From positions 18,433,606 to 18,497,605 of the forward strand of contig NC_034009.1 in NCBI RefSeq assembly GCF_000346465.2: a stretch of 64,000 nt of DNA, given 5' to 3'. The stretch comes from Prunus persica (taxonomy: Eukaryota > Streptophyta > Magnoliopsida > Rosales > Rosaceae). Within the stretch, counting starts at the first letter, position 1, and each line of letters begins with the position of its first letter. Shown piece by piece: positions 23,401 to 32,010 of the stretch. Both the position numbers and the translations under genes were made by a program. The notes under the pieces were generated by a model that did no database searches, was not told the origin of the DNA, and worked only from the letters and a program-made list of their open reading frames with translations.

Positions 23401-23689
23401 TGGACAGCATCTTTGTTTCAATGGTGGTTTCCCTAAGCTCCGAGTCCTGCATATGGTGAAATTGGATGCCAGGTATTGTAGAGTTGGGAGTGGTGCAATG
23501 TGCAGTCTTCAGTGTTTGTTCATCAAAGGGTGCACTGACTTAACGATGTCTTCTGATGACTTGTGTCGCCTCACAAGCCTGAAAAATCTAGAAGTAGTAA
23601 CTCCCTCAACAGATTTGAGAAACGTGCTCAGTCAGTTGGAGCCCAGTGATCGCTTTACAGTCTTATTGACGGATTCTATTCATCATTAG
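20492..23689 (+). CDS. CC-NB-LRR disease-resistance protein homologue with duplicated N-terminal region
   Basis: One 1065-aa open frame without introns. Residues 1-140 form a helical Rx-like region with an EDVID-like motif (DAEDTIDKV). A linker (150-205) precedes a second helical region (210-345). NB-ARC spans about 375-700: P-loop GMEGIGKT (396-403), kinase-2 VMDDLY (477-482; usually LDDVW), RNBS-B GSRILVTTR (500-508), GVPLA (563-567; usually GLPLA) and RNBS-D CFLYFGMFP. The MHD position reads VLG (687-689). LRRs follow (LPHALWELHNLRYLRI, LPGGVWKMQWLRHLHF). Such proteins recognise pathogen effectors inside the cell. The lost MHD and unusual kinase-2 suggest altered switching, as in helper, sensor-only or degenerate NLRs (inference). 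Divergently placed relative to the gene at 14375. Confidence 0.9.
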   Translation: MDFYVISLFCEHVNQIFAQNTNLLVGVEERVRLFHADVRLLDSWFRDREVSKEDKTSTKFVIFNITKLMNDAEDTIDKVVISKMKVHMSSGVSKLLHCTYHYAVLREASIKLEHIKNEVESNVQKVKYFLRLSPRKKKFEIEIGKLIGTDKLYKGKRKAREFVTPFEISENYGGASSIIQYDIDESEEMHSSKWLKNNNEGQGSSKSGGPDWGMFYQLVMQDLKSHVLILKNLLREKEVLEKADTLHSYISELERINDFLEISNEPENKNEVRNTFFIQIMELIFKEKIVVNSLFKNITKQSTGLAKYFHQRQCAAMLNQAFRKINSIRNEINGIIDNYKKYMGRLEGEIAEIRRPLLDQSHMDDINTVGLDNEASKLVKQLTSGNSQLDLISIVGMEGIGKTTLAWKIYNDQSIKNNFDLSAWVDVSREISSDQYLLECLAKCIMPGNNQELLRMPEDELTKTLYEQLQQQRYLIVMDDLYSVEAWDYVKRVIPDNMNGSRILVTTRHQQVASYVSKGPLYFMHPLSDADSWKLLSDLAFRGSECPSTLEEIGSQIARNCHGVPLAIVIVGNLLAGEETWARYSWVYNNTPKCVIEGSERTFMTSTFNYLPRELRLCFLYFGMFPEHYEISAKQLIQLWIAEGFVHETDSVDIENVGESYLEELINLGLVQVVARRTDDGVKTCCVLGLLREFCIWQGDEIYNFFKTTFNREHMFWRQTRRLAISETVPENFSDYLDHISSTIRSFQLYGTRSFLSTMQQHLIIRKLKMLMVLNLGSLVVLQLPHALWELHNLRYLRINAPKLQHIPFSICGLFNLQTLDMRESCIHQLPGGVWKMQWLRHLHFKELRIKPGPGSRNSTLCPLKSLSGLYADRAARLFMVKAKFGNVKKIGFNGPSREVTSEFLQSLDHLNHLQTLKVVSPVDLPDSIVFPLTLTKVTLQETELQSVDIQTLEKLPNLVILKLQQHSVTGQHLCFNGGFPKLRVLHMVKLDARYCRVGSGAMCSLQCLFIKGCTDLTMSSDDLCRLTSLKNLEVVTPSTDLRNVLSQLEPSDRFTVLLTDSIHH

Positions 23690-24249
23690 CAATACTAATG
23701 TTTTATTCAAAGTAAGTTTTCTAACATTTATTTCTTCTTCATTGTTCAATACACTTGATATTAAAGTTTCTACTGTTTGTGTCTCCTTCATTGTTCAATA
23801 CTCTTGAAAGTAAAGTTTCTACTCTTTGTGTCTCCTTCATTGTTCAATATTCTTCTCACAAACCCAACTCGTGTTTGTGCTTTAATTAACTGTCATGTCA
23901 TTTGGATTTATTTTTTCTTGGTCACGTTAAAGCATGCCACAAAATCCTTAAGCTAACAAAAACCTTTAACTTTGTTTTTTTTTTTTTTTTTTTTTCAGTT
24001 ACATGGTCAAGTCTGTCTAGTTCTGCCAGACTTGTCATCCTGAAGAGCCTGTGCTATGCTAGGCAATTAGAGGGAGAATCTAATAGCCTAAATTACTTCC
24101 CGTGTCATGTTTCTCTAACCTGTCAGCAGCTTCATTCCATTCTCCATGTGTATGAACTACTGAGCAATCCCAACTACCAAGAATCAGATTCTTGCATTCA
24201 GAGGGATGAGTCAGACAATACTCCCCTTGAATGAGAGACGGAGGGGCAA
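23690..24249. other. 3' flank of the second NLR
   Basis: Contains two or three imperfect copies of a unit around TCCTTCATTGTTCAATA (23735-23850) and a T-run at 23975-23996. No gene is supported. Confidence 0.5.
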
Positions 24250-24566
24250 AATCAGCTTATACCATTAGCCAGGAAATACTTTGGTCCCAAGGAAGCTTTA
24301 AGCCATAAACGCTGATAAGCCCTCCAGCACCATGAGCACTTCCTGGCTCCATCTGCATTCAACTTCAGCACATCAGGAGGGGCAGGAGACCAATCTTGAG
24401 CACGAGTATGAGTCTCTCCACTGCAAGCATTACATACCCCACAAGACGCATCATCAGTCATATCCTCCTCGCCACTGCTCATTTGTAAGGAGTGTTTATC
24501 TTGAACACCAATCCAGAGAAAAGTTTCAATCCTTGGTCTAATTTTGAGGTTCCACAAAAGCCCCAA
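24250..24566 (-). pseudogene. Non-LTR-retroelement-type zf-RVT/RNase H fragment
   Basis: The minus-strand frame reads LWNLKIRPRIETFLWIG, then a Cys pair (CGVCNAC), then DWSPAPPDVLKLNADGA. The first resembles the zf-RVT region at the end of LINE-type RTs, and the last is the start of the plant RNase H (RVT_3) domain. An apparent frameshift follows the ADGA motif. Short isolated relic. Confidence 0.6.
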
Positions 24567-24828
24567 ATGTTGCCCTCCAACTCATCAGGAAACTTGAGCA
24601 TGTATTGGTTGCATCATGTACTTTCAATTGCAACCCTTCCTTCAAAGTTTCAAATGGGGAAGCAACACTCGTTTTACTTTTCTTTAGCTACCAAACATTT
24701 CCAGTTTTGAGATATTTATTTCTGTATATTTCAGTCCACAATACAGAATCACTTTGCAAGACCCTGCACCCAGTGGTTCATTCTTTATAAGGTTTTCCCT
24801 AATTAAAAGTTTATTTGGATCAAAATTA

Positions 24829-24940
24829 GGGAAATAGCTTAAAATGACACTCATTTCATAATTTTAACTAAAAATACCACCCCTTCCCAATTTTTGTACA
24901 ACTATCACTTATAAATATAAAATTATTGTTCATTTATTGC
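24829..24940 (+). repeat. Left terminal inverted repeat of the MULE
   Basis: Starts GGGAAATAGCTTAAAATG and pairs with the reverse complement of 28966-29077, including AAAATACCACC near the middle. The TIR is immediately inside the TSD. Confidence 0.85.
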
Positions 24941-25690
24941 TGATTTTTCACCAGTTCAGAAATTTTGTTCTCTCTTAGCTCACATAGCTCTCTCTCTCTC
25001 TGGCGCAACTCTCTTTCTCTTTGGTATCTGTCTATCACAGCTCTCTATGTCTCTCTTGGCTCTCTCTCTCTCTAGCACAACTCTCTGTCTCTCTCTTTGC
25101 TCTCTTTCTCATAGCGCAGCTGTTTCTCTCTCTAGCTTCGTTATGTCTCTTTCTCCCCTATTCGATCTCTTGCGCTCTGTTTGGAATCGAGAACCCCTCC
25201 CTTTAGCTATGTCTTCTGAATAGCTGCTTGCAACCTTGAAGCTCTAGTGGATTGCCGACCTCGAAAAGGTAGTGTTGATGGTTATTTTCTTAATATCAGT
25301 GGGATTATATGAAATGGGTTATAGTTTGATTGTTTGGGTTTGTGTTAAATTCATTTTGGCTTTAATTTCTTTGGGTTAGGTTTTGTTGAATATTCATGCT
25401 CATTCATCTGGGTTTGTACCAATTGCATTTAGATTGGTCTGGATATGTGAATATTGAAACTTGGGATTTTCCATTTGATGTAGTAGATCTGTATAGTGTG
25501 ATTCTGATGTGTTACTGGTGTACTGCTGTCATGTTTCTCTTATTTTACAGTCGTATTGCTGTTATATTGCCATTATATTGCTTATATATTGCTGCTATAT
25601 TGCTGTTATATTGTGGTTATATTGCTATTGTATTGTATGGTTATTGTGGTTATATTGTGTTAATGAAATGTTGTTTTGTCATGGTCAGAA

Positions 25691-26575
25691 ATGGAGACAA
25701 TTGTTATTCTCGTGTGCTACAATGGAAAATGGGTCACCTCGAAGAAGATGTGCAAATACGAAGGGGGTGACTCAAAAGGCTTAATAGTTCCACGGACCAT
25801 CAAATTTGCTGAACTGTTGGACCGTGTGCATCAGATTGGTAATACAAACAGCAATGAAGACAAGGTTTGCTTAAAATTCTCAGTTTTGGTGGCCTCGAAT
25901 GAGTGGAAGCACATAAAGATTGAGGACGATGATGATGTCAATTTTTTTATGAAGTACAATTCCGAGGTAACACCTTCAAAACTAGCTCCCTTACTCGTGA
26001 GTATAGAAGATAAATGACTGACAAATGATGTAGTTCATAGTATGCATATCACGACAGATAGTAGTCAGATGAGTCATTCTTCAGTTGCCATTGTTGAAAG
26101 CAATGAAGTAACTTGGAATAATACAAATGTCACTGATGTGGGAGGTGAAGTAGGGACAGATTTTATAGATATGATTGATTTTAGCGAGGTGGAGGAGATG
26201 CATGGTGGTGATAATGGTACTGAAAGAAATGAAGTGTCAGTGTACTCTGCCCCTCCTAATTTGGGCTGCTTGAAAACAGCTATCTAGTTGCCAATAATGC
26301 GTTTAGGAGGAGAATCTGAACCCACTCGTCAACATTATTGGAGTCAAATGGGTGAACAAAATCGGTACAATGCAGTCGGTGTAAATGATGAAGAAGCATA
26401 TTTGGACAGCGGGTTTTCACGAAGTGATTGGAATCCGAAAATTACAGTTGGGCAAATTTTCTCTAGTAAGAAAGCATTGTTGACGGAGTTACGGTTGACG
26501 GCATTAAGAGGCCACTTTGAATTTAAGGTGCAATTCTCTTGTAAAAACAATATTCCATTGCGCAATGTATCTTAG
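25691..26575 (+). pseudogene. mudrA-like transposase gene, N-terminal part only
   Basis: Follows a 5' untranslated exon with a donor (AAAAGGTAGTG near 25268) and an acceptor (GGTCAG at 25688), so ATG 25691 is the likely start. METIVILVCYNGKWV, then the WKHIKIEDDDDV segment, match the PB1-like N-terminal domain of plant MULE transposases. VGQIFSSKKALL with FEFKVQFSCKN (26440-26550) matches the start of the MuDR DNA-binding domain. In-frame stops at 26015-26017 (TGA) and 26285-26287 (TAG) interrupt it. The frame ends before the zinc-binding and DDE catalytic regions, which are absent. Intact relatives cut and paste MULE DNA; this copy cannot. Confidence 0.8.
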
Positions 26576-26856
26576 ACAATATGATTTGTGTTGCTTTGAT
26601 AGGTCATGTAAACTCTACTTTTATTTGTGGTGGGTTTCGTGTTATGTTGAATGGGAATTCTTTTAAATTTGCATAATTTGGGTTGCATTGCTACAGCATG
26701 CTGTATTGCTGACAGATTGCTATTATATTGAACTTTTATTGTACTGGTATTGCTTCCAAATTGCTATTATAATTTGAGTGCGAAATTAAAGGGACTGGAA
26801 TGTAATTACAAATGGATCCAAAACATTAAAGTTCTTAGAATTCCTATATTACACAG
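26576..26856. other. MULE interior between mudrA remnant and XRCC3 fragment
   Basis: AT-rich. TTGCTATTATATTG-like words recur near 26700-26770 and resemble the ATTGCTGTTATATTG array at 25540-25640 in the 5' intron, suggesting a duplicated low-complexity segment. No coding signal. Confidence 0.4.
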
Positions 26857-27254
26857 TTATTGTGATACTCCGACTATACCTTCTTTTCTGATTACAAATT
26901 CAGCCGATGCATAGGCCAGATGTAGGGCAAATACAAGGTGAAATGTCCTATGTATTTGACTACATATACTTGTTGAAGGAGCATTACGAATGTTAACCTC
27001 AATAGATTGCTCATGTCTTGCCAAGAACACTCTTGAATTTATGCAATGTGCCCAAGCCAGTCCCAAAGCTGGACTCACCCGTTTGCCTGATGTGTCCAGG
27101 GACTCCAAGTTTCCCAACCTCACCCCATTCACTTTATCATGTGGCCCAATAAAATCCACCACTTGGTTGGTGACAACCATCGCCAACCCAAACTTATTTG
27201 CTAAACCCTTAAATGTCCCAGATATGTTGAAGAAGAAATTCAGTCCATTGCAAT
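26857..27254 (-). pseudogene. Captured C-terminal fragment of an XRCC3-like RAD51 paralogue
   Basis: The minus strand is open for about 130 codons after an intron-like acceptor (ATTGTCTAG at 27255). FGLAMVVTNQVVDFIGP, VRLGNLESLDTSGKRVSPAL, LAWAHCINSRVFLARHE and FVIRKEGIVGV match the C-terminal half of plant XRCC3: the GLRIGN-type and ALGLxWAxCVNSR segments of the RecA-like fold. XRCC3 acts in the nucleus in homologous recombination and meiosis. The Walker A region is absent, and the Walker B part would be upstream. The reading frame and a stop at 26857 are preserved, so the capture looks fairly recent. It lies antisense to the mudrA remnant within the MULE. Confidence 0.8.
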
Positions 27255-27279
27255 CTAGACAATAACAAGCAATAAACAA

Positions 27280-28735
27280 TCAGCACTTATCAACAGCCTA
27301 TTATAGGATATTAAGTGAAAAATAAACAAAAAATACAGAGCATAAACAAAACCCCAGCTATTTACAACTGACCTACTAATTCAATAGCTCAAAGCCACGT
27401 CTCAAGAGACTCAGTACTCTACCACTCCTGCATAATATAATATCTAAAGATACATCTCAACACACCAGATAATCATGAGACAGCTTCAGCTAGAATGAGA
27501 ATGTGCGGTAGCACAAGCCTAATTGAGAACAATTCAAGACTAACGATAGAAATCCATCTGACTAGAAAGAGTTTTAAAAAACAAGAAGACATCGGGAAAG
27601 AATTGATTGACTTCAAGGTATAATGTAATGGAACATCCTATGAATTAGTGGCAACCACAATAATGACTCCACTATGGCCCTCCTTTCAAATGTAAGAAAA
27701 TGAATGAAATTGGCACCATCCCTTCAGCTTTTTCTTAACAAAATAAGAGGTCTGTATGTATTCTCTACTTTATCTATATCAAAGATAAATTAATAAATAA
27801 ACCATCAAAACTGTATAAAATGTTTGTAAGACATGTGCAATTACAAAATTATAAGTTCTCCTAAGAAACAAAGTTCTCTAAGTATCCATACACAAACAAG
27901 AAAAGCAAAAGCTTAAAGAGTTAGCTTATAGCAAAATCAATGTCCCCATTTCTCTAAACCACACCTGCTGGTGGCAGGTTCCCATCTTCACTCATTTCCC
28001 GCTTTCTTTTAAGCAGACAATGATCAAGCACAAAAGAGCAAACTTTTAAAGAACTCATATTAGACCACATATAGTTTTAAAGAAAACTTATCCATATCCA
28101 ATATGCAAGCCCTAAAGTTAGTAAACAGAGTTATAAAAAAATATGTCAAATTAACAAGCATTATTCTCAAACAAAAAGTATGATATGGTTGGGAGTTTAC
28201 AAGTTCAAAATGATATACACAGGTTAATTGTCTTAGACTTTAGATATCATCTTCAACAAAGAAAATACATACCGATTAGACTTGTAAGAAGGTTAAATGC
28301 AATGGTCAAAAAGACCCATAGTAAGCCACCAAATACCAATCAATAACTGCTACAAAAATCATAATAAAACCATAATAAACTAAAAATACAACAGCACTAA
28401 AATGCCAACACAACATCACTACATTAGCAATACACTAGCAAAAAAATACAATACGACATCAATAGCAACAGCAAAACAACAGTAGTGCAAGCATCAGTCC
28501 ACAAAGAACAAACCCATTCACTGTTTCAAACAAGGAATCATCATACTAAGATCATTTCAGAGAAACCCCAAAACCAATTTCAGTGAAACCCCTAAACCAA
28601 TTTCAGAGAAACCCCTAAACCTTCAACCAATTTCGAACAAACCCCTGAACCAATTTCATAGAAATGCATAAACCCTAAACCAACTTCAGAGAAACCCTTA
28701 AACTGTAAGAAAATGACGATGAACAATACCTGTTC
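27280..28735. other. MULE interior upstream of the XRCC3 fragment
   Basis: No long open frame. It could include introns or upstream pieces of the captured gene on the minus strand. Near 28560-28690 the word AACCAATTTCA(G)AGAAACCCCTAA recurs four or five times as a short imperfect tandem repeat. Confidence 0.4.
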
Positions 28736-28965
28736 AAGGTGAACGATGGAGTTGAGCTTCGATGAACAGATTTCGCCGGGAGAGGAAGAGAGAAGAGAGA
28801 GTCAGAGCTGAGCGACGAGAGATTGAGAGCTGAGCGACGAGAGAGTGAGAGCTGATCGACAAGAGATGAGAGAGTGAGAGCAAAGCGACGAGAGAGTGAA
28901 GAGAAACTGAGAGACGGAGCCAAGAGAGAGAGCTGAGAGAGAACTTCAGCAAAAGTGATATGTGT

Positions 28966-29077
28966 GCAATAAGGGGACAATAAATATATATTTATAGGTT
29001 ATAGTTCCAAATTTTTTTAAAAAAGGTGGTATTTTCAGGTACAATTATAAAAATGGTGGCATTTAGAGCTATTTCCC
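28966..29077 (-). repeat. Right terminal inverted repeat of the MULE
   Basis: Reverse complement starts GGGAAATAGCTCTAAATG and shares GAAAATACCACC with the left TIR. Its outer end abuts the second TCAAAATTA. Confidence 0.85.
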
Positions 29078-29494
29078 TCAAAATTATACTAAGGGTCGCA
29101 TATAATATTGATTTGTTAGATGCAATTGAATAGTGGGACTTTAATTCTTACTTTTAGTTGTTTTATGAATAAAAAGCTTAGAGAGTTTTTCCAATATATA
29201 AAACTTGCAATTCTATTTATGCGTACCGTATTACATGAATGTTTTTGTTGTGTGCACGTACTGTGAAGATTAAAGATTAAATAGTAGTTGGTTTTGTGCA
29301 CATATGACGGAATTATATGAATAGCATATATATATATATACATAAATTCTCCTATGCGGACATCCGGACATTATTATCGTACGGACGTCATGTGTTTTGT
29401 ACTACCCCTCTTTATTTTCTTGTCTGTTTACAATAGCATCCGCACAATAAAAAAGTGCAGCACATCCGAATAAGAGATTAATTATATATATATA

Positions 29495-29627
29495 TTAGTA
29501 CAAACGATAGTCTAAATTACAGGAGGGGGATTTCTCACACACATAACTATGATGCCATGAGGGTTCGAACCTGAAACCTCTGACATGTAAGTCAAGGGCC
29601 TTTTCCACTAGGCTAAACCTTATTGGC
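29495..29627 (-). mobile_element. tRNA-derived SINE
   Basis: On the minus strand the 5' part contains an A-box-like TAGCCTAGTGG (29615-29605) and a B box GGTTCGAACCC (29571-29561), the internal RNA polymerase III promoter of tRNA-like SINEs. The body continues GTGTGTGAGAAATCC and GTAATTTAGACTATCG and ends in a TA-rich tail (about 29480-29495). It lies directly upstream of the LTR of the second Tat element. Confidence 0.75.
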
Positions 29628-29635
29628 ATGAATAG

Positions 29636-30178
29636 TGTGGAAACCAAATTTTAGCAAAACCCTAGGTCAGATATTTCCTTTCATTTAGGGATTATTTGAT
29701 TTGGGGATTCTTGCCTTGAATTAGGGATTTGATCCTCATCAAATCCCTAATTGATTTAAATCTCCTAAAATTAGGGAAAATAATTCATTTCCCAACAAGG
29801 ATTATTTTTTTCCAAACCCTAGCCCTTTGAGGCTGTATAAATACGAGGCTATGCAAGGCATGAAGTAAGCCATTCTAAGCTCAAATTAATGCAGAAATTC
29901 CCTCCTTGCCGCCACCTCCCTCTCTCTCTTACACAAGGCTTCAGCCACCACACATTGCTCGGGCCACTCGATTCTCTCTCAGCGAGAGCTCCGTACCCTT
30001 TTAGCAATTGTTTCTCTATGAATCAATCGAACTAACTTAGGCATCGGAGGGCCTTTGGCCAAGACTCCCCCGGTGTAGTCCTTTTACTCTGATTGGTTTT
30101 GCAGGGAAAAAGAGTTTGAGGAAGGAGAAAGGGGAATCTATTGATCGAATATTCTAAGGGACGAAAATCACTCCCACA
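29636..30178 (+). repeat. 5' LTR of the second Tat element
   Basis: Its end is fixed by CCACA followed by the primer-site-like ATTGGTGCTTTCATTGAGAG (30180-30199). A TATA box lies at 29836-29843. GGCATCGGAGGGCCTTTGGCC near 30040-30060 is a mutated version of the U5 motif in the LTR at 68-540. The left edge is less certain. Confidence 0.65.
29836..29843 (+). promoter_or_regulatory. TATA box of the second Tat LTR
   Basis: TATAAATA in GGCTGTATAAATACGAGG, about 340 bases before the LTR end, as in gypsy LTR promoters. Confidence 0.65.
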
Positions 30179-31151
30179 AATTGGTGCTTTCATTGAGAGT
30201 GTGAAATAATACTCAAAGCGCGCTCCAAATCCATTTTCCACACTTTGTTTTAATCAACCATGGTTGATGAAAGACGTACAAAGAGTAACACCACCACATT
30301 GGGCCCGTCTCATGGCTTTGGCCTAAACCGAGACGGTACAATCTTTAAAAATGAAAAAGTTCATTTCATATAGCGGAAAGAGCAGGATTCTTAGGGGCCT
30401 AGCGGTTAGACCTTTTTCTCGGTGAGAGAAGATCTGACTTCTTCACTTTCGGGCATTTTTCCAACACAGTGCAAGCAAGTTAAATTTTTTTACCAACATA
30501 TAAGAATTTATATTAATCAAATGACATTTTCTGGAATATGGCATTTAGCGATAGGCTTCTTCGCAGTCAGATGTCCACTCGAGTTAAATTGTTATACATT
30601 CTATTTGACAACCGCCACACATATTGGGTCATTCACTCACTCCCGCCTAGGCATCCTTCTCCCCTACGTTTTTTGGGCTTCGGGGTCTGTCTCTCTAATG
30701 AATTGACCTGCTACTGTATTTTTCCCTAGCTATTGTTGCTTATACTCGGGTCGATCGACCATAACCACTTCCAGCAGGAATCGCTAAAACGATCAGAGAC
30801 CAGCCAGGTGCTTTAAATCTTTAGTTTAAGATTGTTATGAGTCAGACATAGAAAGTCCAAAACGATAGCTTTGTCGAAGAAGTCAAAAGAGCAGGAAGAG
30901 GTCCGGGAGGAATGCAAGGTTCCTCGACACTTCATGGGGCGGATGTTCGCAGTCCTCTCCCTCTTGTTGCAACCTCATGGGACAGCGAATGCCAGTGCTT
31001 TCCAACAGCTCCCTATCGACTTGCAACAGCCTTCCATGGCTGCCAGCGCGCTCCAGCAACTCCCGAGGAGTTCCAGCAACCTCCCACGGCTGCCAGAGCA
31101 TTCCGGCAGCCTTCCACGGCTGCCAGCGCATTCCAGCAGCTCCCCGGCGAG

Positions 31152-32010
31152 TAATGTTGCACGGACACTCCAAATTACTAGAGTGTCGGAGTGTCCGACA
31201 CGCTGACACAGCTCCGACACGCCCTTGACATGCCTTCGACACGGTCAACAGTTAGGACATGGCCAAGACACGGCTCCGACACGGTTTCGACATGGTCAAG
31301 ACATGGCAGGGACCAGTTTGAAATTTTGAAAATAAAAGCTGGGGTCTAAACGTGATTTTTGAAACTTTGGTGAACTTATTTGAAATATTTTTAAAAAGAT
31401 GGGTTAAAAATGGAAAAAGACTTTTTTATGGAGCTTTTTCTCCAATCATTCAACGTTTGGCTTTGCAGTTACTTGACCAACCTTGTTCCTCCTCTTGTTG
31501 TGAAAAAAATTGGAGTACATATATTTTTGTATATTCTTTTAGGAGGAACAAGATAGCACCACAAAGAGCCGAAGATTTGGTGTTCGTGCATAATAATCTT
31601 CGTTTTCTATCAAGAAAGATGCCGGTTTACACCGAAGGTGAGAGTAGGATGTGGGATGTTGGTCGGGATGGATTTGATACTATGAACTTGGAAAATGCGG
31701 GTGTGCTTGAAATTGCAAACCTTTCACTTGATGAACCAGAATTAGAGGGCGTGTTGTTTTCTAATAACAACAACAATGAAGACATAAATGCTTGAAGAAG
31801 ATTGAGAGTTAGATCATTTATGTTTTATTTTGTGGTGTATTAATTATTATGTATGGATGATGAACATGAGTTATTTGTTTTGTTTTATAGAATTATGGTA
31901 CATTGAAATATAATGAAATATTGAGAATAAATTATTATTTTAATTGCCGTGTCTGTGTCCTAATTTTTTGAGATTTTCCGTATCGTCGTACCCGTGTCTG
32001 TGCAACATAG
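31152..32010 (+). mobile_element. hAT element remnant nested in the second Tat gag
   Basis: Termini ATGTTGCACGGACAC (left) and GTGTCTGTGCAACAT (right) are inverted. The flanks CCGGCGAG (31144-31151) and CTGGCGAG (32011-32018) are an 8-bp TSD with one C/T difference. The interior retains only the 3' end of a transposase gene. The first 150 bases inside are a degenerate array of CTCCGACACG-like words. Confidence 0.75.
31352..31795 (+). pseudogene. hAT transposase C-terminal fragment
   Basis: The frame includes NWSTYIFVYSFRRNKIAPQR and AEDLVFVHNNLRFLSRK, matching the C-terminal dimerisation region of plant hAT transposases. It ends in an acidic/Asn-rich tail and a natural stop. The DNA-binding BED finger and catalytic residues are gone. 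Confidence 0.75.

Larger units (their letters stand above)
24829..29077 (+). mobile_element. Mutator-like element (MULE) with captured host gene fragment
   Basis: Inverted termini begin GGGAAATAGC on both sides and stay recognisable for about 110 bases. They are flanked by a perfect 9-bp TSD, TCAAAATTA, at 24820-24828 and 29078-29086. A 9-bp TSD, GGGAAA-type ends and long TIRs are diagnostic of MULEs. Inside are CT/GA-rich subterminal regions (24960-25200 and 28740-28960, also mutually inverted), the 5' part of a mudrA-like gene and, on the opposite strand, a piece of an XRCC3-like gene. The catalytic transposase domain is missing, so the copy is non-autonomous; it fits the Pack-MULE concept of gene-fragment capture. 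Confidence 0.93.

Noticed and set aside
25021..25206. Ser/Leu-rich ORF in the left part of the MULE
   Set aside because: It is translation of the CTCTCT-rich subterminal repeat, mirrored at 28740-28960.
25396..25784. Tyr/Ile/Leu-rich membrane-like ORFs
   Set aside because: They come from the ATTGCTGTTATATTG array in the 5' intron of the mudrA-like gene; the real start is ATG 25691.
27950..28010. Possible second captured gene fragment on the minus strand (MSEDGNLPPAGVV-like)
   Set aside because: Too short and soon interrupted by a stop; cannot be told from chance.
29561..29627. Possible functional tRNA gene
   Set aside because: A and B boxes are present, but no cloverleaf with acceptor and anticodon stems can be drawn; it fits a SINE head instead.
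30883..31248. Several overlapping frames in both strands near the start of the second Tat gag
   Set aside because: Produced by the low-complexity CCAGCAACT/GGCTGCCA repeat; no consistent frame beyond the repeat.
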